Shown: positions 60,656 through 64,000 of the stretch, in pieces
Layout: the number at the start of each line of letters is the position of its first letter
Numbering within the stretch: the first letter of the stretch is position 1
Notes under the pieces: model-generated
Databases searched by the model: none
Told to the model about the DNA's origin: nothing
The model's input: the letters and a program-made list of their open reading frames with translations, nothing else
Translations under genes and position numbers: made by a program
DNA from: an uncultured Bacteroidales bacterium
GTDB taxonomy: Bacteria > Bacteroidota > Bacteroidia > Bacteroidales > Muribaculaceae
Direction: 5' to 3'
NCBI GenBank assembly: GCA_902785925.1
Contig: CADAAI010000018.1
Span: 1-64,000 of the forward strand
Length of the DNA stretch: 64,000 nt

Positions 60656-62584
60656 ATGAAAAAGATTCTACTATTACTGGTGGCTTTGCTTGCTACCACT
60701 ACTGTATGGGCCGAGGAGTACATCACCGACGTGATGGTAATAGGCGGCACATTGAACGAGGTAAATATGCTGAAGAGCACTTATTCCAATCTGGGCTGGA
60801 CGGTCATCGACCAGGACCTGAATTCAGGCTGCGGATCGGGCAGCGATTACATCTATATGCTTTATAAGAAGGCTGATGAGTCCACAGTTAGCCTTGGTGC
60901 TTTCATCACCAAATTTGTGATTCGGACCTACGATGGCACCGCTCCTGACCATCTCGTTAACACAGATGGTCGCATCTGTTACCTAGTGCCATTCGATGGC
61001 GGTGAATATTTCAAGAGCACCCAGGGTGACCTGAATAGCCATTGCGGCTCAGGTAGCGCCACTATCCATCTCTACTACACTAAAGATTACCCCTCCCAAG
61101 GACGTGACTACGGCACTGTTAAATCAATATCCTTCAACGCTACAGCCGACGGTGGAGTGACCACTATGGAGGGTACCACAGGCTATGACCTCAACACCGG
61201 CTGTGGCTCAGGCAGCGACTATATCTATATGCACGCCGAAAGAGCTCCTGGATGGATATACACAACAAACACTGCAGGTGACCAATGCTACATCAAGGGG
61301 TTTGAAGGTCCCAAGTCACTTATAACCAATATCGTAGCGCCTGTTATCATCGATGGTGCAACGGTGACTGGTTTCTCAGGACCAGTGTTTAGCGGATTCT
61401 CCAATCTTGAAATTATAAAATTCTTTGGTGAGACAATTATCGATGAAATGCCGTCGATGCAAGGCTGCTCAAAGTTTTACAATGTCAAAACTTCACTTAT
61501 TGATCACCTGACACCACCATCCATGAAAACCATTACGAGTTTTGCTTTCGCTGGCACGGCAATTAACGAAATAACATTAGATGCTGTTACCAGTGTAGAA
61601 AGCAGTGCATTCGAGGGTTGCAACAATCTGTCCTCTGTCACCTTCAACACATCACCAGTCCTAATTGAGAATTCTGCTTTTGCCAACATCAGTTCAAACT
61701 GCCAAGTGACATATCCGGGTTCTATCGAAGACTGGAATCCATTGATGTATATGTATTCACCAGAATTGATTGTCAAAAATGGCTCATCGTGGTTTTGCGG
61801 CTGGTGCGGCGGAGCAGATGAAGCAAGCCATAATATGCTATACTGGACGCTGATTGATGACAACCTGAAAATATCTTCATATGGCGAATGGTGGGAATAT
61901 TATCCCGACAAGCAGATTATCGCCACCAAACGATGGCTTGGACAATCAATAAACAATATTACTTTGGAGCATGTCTACTCCATCGGGCAAAGAGAGTTTG
62001 AGAATCTTAATGAACTAGAAAATGTGTATATCGAACACACACTTCATTCTATAGGCAAAGAGGCCTTCTATGGATGCAATAATTTGAAAGATATTTGGTT
62101 TGACGGCAATCAAGCACAATGGGATGCAGTGACTAAAGATAGCCAATGGAAGAATGGAACATCCAACCTCACGGAGCACTGGCACTGCATGGTTATTTTC
62201 GACAACAATGGTCATGGCTCTACTCCCGATCCAAAGACGATTCAGTGGAGCAACCTTGACAAGGTGGATGAACCCGAACCTCTGGTAGCCGATGGCTACA
62301 ACTTCAAGGGCTGGTTCACCGATGCTGAATGCACCAACCAGTGGGATTTCAACACCGCAGTTCCTGGCGACATGACGCTATATGCCGGTTGGGAGGAAAT
62401 AGTTGTAAACGTGAATGGCGACGTGAATGGCGATGGCGAAGTCACAGCAGTCGACATCACCGCCCTCTACAACTTCTTGCTTAACAACAACTCAAGCGAC
62501 ATCGTGAATGGTGACCAGAACGGCGACGGCGAGATTACTGCGGGCGACATCACATTAATATATAACATCCTGCTTGGAAACTAA
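60656..62584 (+). CDS. Secreted protein with MABP-like repeats, leucine-rich repeats and dockerin
   Basis: 642 residues. Following the signal peptide (to about 20), residues about 22-205 hold three copies of a beta unit marked by DLNxGCGSGSDYIYM (about 59-73, 124-138 and 178-192), which resembles the beta-prism MABP domain (DLNKGxGGxYIYLCY). BspA-type leucine-rich repeats follow (about 235-500: VTSVESSAFEGCNNLSSVTF). An InlB B-repeat-like module comes next (VIFDNNGHGSTPDPKTI, YNFKGWFTDAECTNQWDFNT, about 510-575), and a dockerin-like pair last. The Cys in each unit may bridge. It could bind a host or glycan surface. A close relative is the next gene. Confidence 0.78.
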   Translation: MKKILLLLVALLATTTVWAEEYITDVMVIGGTLNEVNMLKSTYSNLGWTVIDQDLNSGCGSGSDYIYMLYKKADESTVSLGAFITKFVIRTYDGTAPDHLVNTDGRICYLVPFDGGEYFKSTQGDLNSHCGSGSATIHLYYTKDYPSQGRDYGTVKSISFNATADGGVTTMEGTTGYDLNTGCGSGSDYIYMHAERAPGWIYTTNTAGDQCYIKGFEGPKSLITNIVAPVIIDGATVTGFSGPVFSGFSNLEIIKFFGETIIDEMPSMQGCSKFYNVKTSLIDHLTPPSMKTITSFAFAGTAINEITLDAVTSVESSAFEGCNNLSSVTFNTSPVLIENSAFANISSNCQVTYPGSIEDWNPLMYMYSPELIVKNGSSWFCGWCGGADEASHNMLYWTLIDDNLKISSYGEWWEYYPDKQIIATKRWLGQSINNITLEHVYSIGQREFENLNELENVYIEHTLHSIGKEAFYGCNNLKDIWFDGNQAQWDAVTKDSQWKNGTSNLTEHWHCMVIFDNNGHGSTPDPKTIQWSNLDKVDEPEPLVADGYNFKGWFTDAECTNQWDFNTAVPGDMTLYAGWEEIVVNVNGDVNGDGEVTAVDITALYNFLLNNNSSDIVNGDQNGDGEITAGDITLIYNILLGN

Positions 62585-62714
62585 AACAGTTTACTATTCA
62601 TTGTTCATAGTTAGACTGCGCTTTATTTAATGAATAATGTACAATATTGCGTGGGGTTTTTTCTTAAAAACGCTTGCACTTTTGCGATAATTTACTTATA
62701 TTCGCAACCAAAAT
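62417..62714 (+). repeat. Dockerin-plus-promoter cassette, copy 2
   Basis: Nearly identical to 60306-60618: only a few single-base differences in the coding part (for example C/T in GTGAAYGGC) plus a 15-bp gap. It spans the dockerin of the MABP/LRR protein, its stop and the promoter of the next gene. Confidence 0.9.
62674..62704 (+). promoter_or_regulatory. Promoter of MABP/LRR protein 2
   Basis: TTG (62674-62676), 20 bp, TATATTCG (62697-62704), the same promoter as 60578-60608 within the duplicated cassette. Confidence 0.5.
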
Positions 62715-62748
62715 AAGCGATTAACGAACAACCCTAAATTATGCACTC

Positions 62749-64000
62749 ATGAAAAAGTTTTTATTCATTATTGTGGCACTGCTTGCCACAACTAGCGTTT
62801 GTGCCGAAGAATTTGTCGACGGCGTAGTGGTGATTGGAGGCACCAAAAGCGAGACCAACTACCTGAAGTCGGAACTTATTGCCGACGGCTGGATTTTGGT
62901 CGACTATGATCTTAACAAGGGATGTGGCACAGGCAGTGACTACATCTTTTTGCTCTACACTAAAGGTAGCAACCAAATCAATGATGCTGGTTATTTCGTC
63001 ACCGATTTTTATATCAGAACATCAACAAGCAGCTCAACACCCGACGAAATCACACACAATGGTCGCACCTATTACCTTGTGGAATACGTAGGAGGAAGTG
63101 ATTTTGAGAGTAGTAAAGGCGACCTCAACTGCCACGCTGGAGGTTCCTACATACACCTTTACGTTGCCACCGATAACAATGAAAACTACCGCTCTACTGC
63201 CATAAAATCAATCTCTTTCAATTCCACCGCAAGTGGTGCTGTGGGAGAGAATGGCGGCACCGCACCATGCGACCTCAACAAGGGATGCGGCGAGGAAAGC
63301 GATTACATCTACATGCACACCAGCTCAGCCCAGAAAGGCTGGACCATGAGTGGAAGCGGGACTGATTGTCAAATCACAGGATATGTTGGCGTCAAGAACA
63401 ATAAAACCCGTATGACAGTCCCTGTTACCATAGACGGCGCAACGGTGAAGTACTGCGTCGACGATGTTTTCAATGGGTTTACCAACCTTGATACGTTAAT
63501 GATGTATAATCACTCTTCGCTTGCGAATATGCCGTTGCTGCAGGGGTGCTCATCGCTCAAGCAGGTCAATAACTGGACAAGCAGCAATTCCTACAACTAT
63601 GACCAATTGCCCGCTTCCATAATTCGCATACCAGATTATGGATTTGTGGGTACTGCCATCGAGGGGTTGCACACAAATAATGTCACTACAATTGGCGAGC
63701 ATGCCTTCGAAGGAAGCAATAGTCTGTCTTGGGTCACAGTTGATAATCCAAACGTAATGATTAGAGATTATGCTTTTGCCAACTTGAACAGCGAGCAATG
63801 CATAATTTATAGCGCCGGAGATCTTGAAAATTGGAGTCCAAGGTCATATATGTATTCTGTTCAAACAATGGTTAGAAGCAAAGATCACTTGTGGTATTGT
63901 GGCTGGTGTGGCGGTGATGAGGCCAGCGATAATCATCTATACTGGACACTGAAGGAAAATCATCTGAAAATAAACTGTGCTTCACCCGTTTGGTACGATC
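62749..64000 (+). CDS. Second MABP-like/leucine-rich repeat protein, C-terminus outside the window
   Basis: About 417 residues are visible from the ATG at 62749, and the frame stays open to the right edge. The signal peptide ends near SVCAEE. The same three beta units follow (DLNKGCGTGSDYIFLLYTK, DLNCHAGGSYIHLY, DLNKGCGEESDYIYMH), then BspA-like repeats (VTTIGEHAFEGSNSLSWVTV). The LWYCGWCGGDEAS segment is kept from the paralog (FCGWCGGADEAS). The second unit has lost one Cys and a Gly-Ser-Gly stretch. A dockerin is expected past the end but cannot be seen. Confidence 0.8.
   Translation, partial: MKKFLFIIVALLATTSVCAEEFVDGVVVIGGTKSETNYLKSELIADGWILVDYDLNKGCGTGSDYIFLLYTKGSNQINDAGYFVTDFYIRTSTSSSTPDEITHNGRTYYLVEYVGGSDFESSKGDLNCHAGGSYIHLYVATDNNENYRSTAIKSISFNSTASGAVGENGGTAPCDLNKGCGEESDYIYMHTSSAQKGWTMSGSGTDCQITGYVGVKNNKTRMTVPVTIDGATVKYCVDDVFNGFTNLDTLMMYNHSSLANMPLLQGCSSLKQVNNWTSSNSYNYDQLPASIIRIPDYGFVGTAIEGLHTNNVTTIGEHAFEGSNSLSWVTVDNPNVMIRDYAFANLNSEQCIIYSAGDLENWSPRSYMYSVQTMVRSKDHLWYCGWCGGDEASDNHLYWTLKENHLKINCASPVWYD

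Noticed and set aside
1-64000. tRNA or rRNA genes
   Set aside because: I looked through the intergenic gaps for T-loop-like words and cloverleaf arms and found none that could be supported.

Overview
The window is a stretch of a Bacteroidales chromosome; Muribaculaceae or Prevotellaceae is my guess, but the sequence alone does not decide the family. The evidence is the many promoters of the Bacteroidetes type (TTTG, about 20 bp, then TAnnTTTG), a MurF-alanine racemase fusion, GSCFA, OPT and TonB-linked outer-membrane families, lipoproteins with Bacteroidetes-style lipoboxes, and secreted proteins that end in dockerin-like repeats or in a type IX-like C-terminal tail. I found no tRNA, rRNA, CRISPR array or complete insertion sequence.

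Positions 1-7600: the start of a carboxypeptidase-regulatory-domain protein, a nucleotide pyrophosphatase/phosphodiesterase, a GxxExxY gene framed by copies of a hairpin-rich repeat, and a YtrA-type GntR/ABC-2 operon with a near-textbook operator on its promoter and a MITE-like inverted repeat between two genes. A TonB-dependent receptor-like gene follows. It is broken by a frameshift or deletion and sits behind a sigma-54-type promoter.

7600-27000: an isolated phage-type terminase large subunit, a likely small RNA, a PP2C phosphatase plus SpoU methyltransferase pair, class II aldolase, a WG-repeat lipoprotein, a Pmp3/YqaE protein behind a second sigma-54-type promoter with a Fur-family regulator next to it, a long low-complexity secreted protein, an OPT transporter, small lipoproteins, GSCFA, MurF-Alr, a DUF3108 protein and a PorT-like barrel.

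27000-42000: glycyl-tRNA synthetase, an FKBP-type isomerase, a cysteine/lysine-repeat protein and a GH13 amylase, then what looks like a phosphate/polyphosphate region. It contains a DUF47 (PhoU-like) protein, a polytopic PiT-like membrane protein fused to a LuxR-type DNA-binding domain, an OprO/P-type porin and a lamin-tail lipoprotein in one operon. Next come a CYTH-like and a CYTH triphosphatase pair, a SLC13/DASS transporter, a two-helix membrane protein and a lipoprotein.

42000-64000: a secretome block holding a type IX-like secreted protein, a Cthe_2159-type beta-helix protein, a phosphodiester glycosidase, a subtilisin (S8), three streptopain-like (C10) cysteine proteases and two related proteins that carry MABP-like and leucine-rich repeats. 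Six proteins in this block and the amylase carry dockerin-like repeats (the last protein runs off the window, so its C-terminus is unseen), yet no cohesin is visible. Proteases of different catalytic class share their C-terminal modules, and a roughly 300-bp dockerin-plus-promoter cassette is duplicated. The most unusual items are the PiT-LuxR fusion in its phosphate context, the orphan terminase, the sigma-54 promoters, the MITE-like element and the dockerin cassette.
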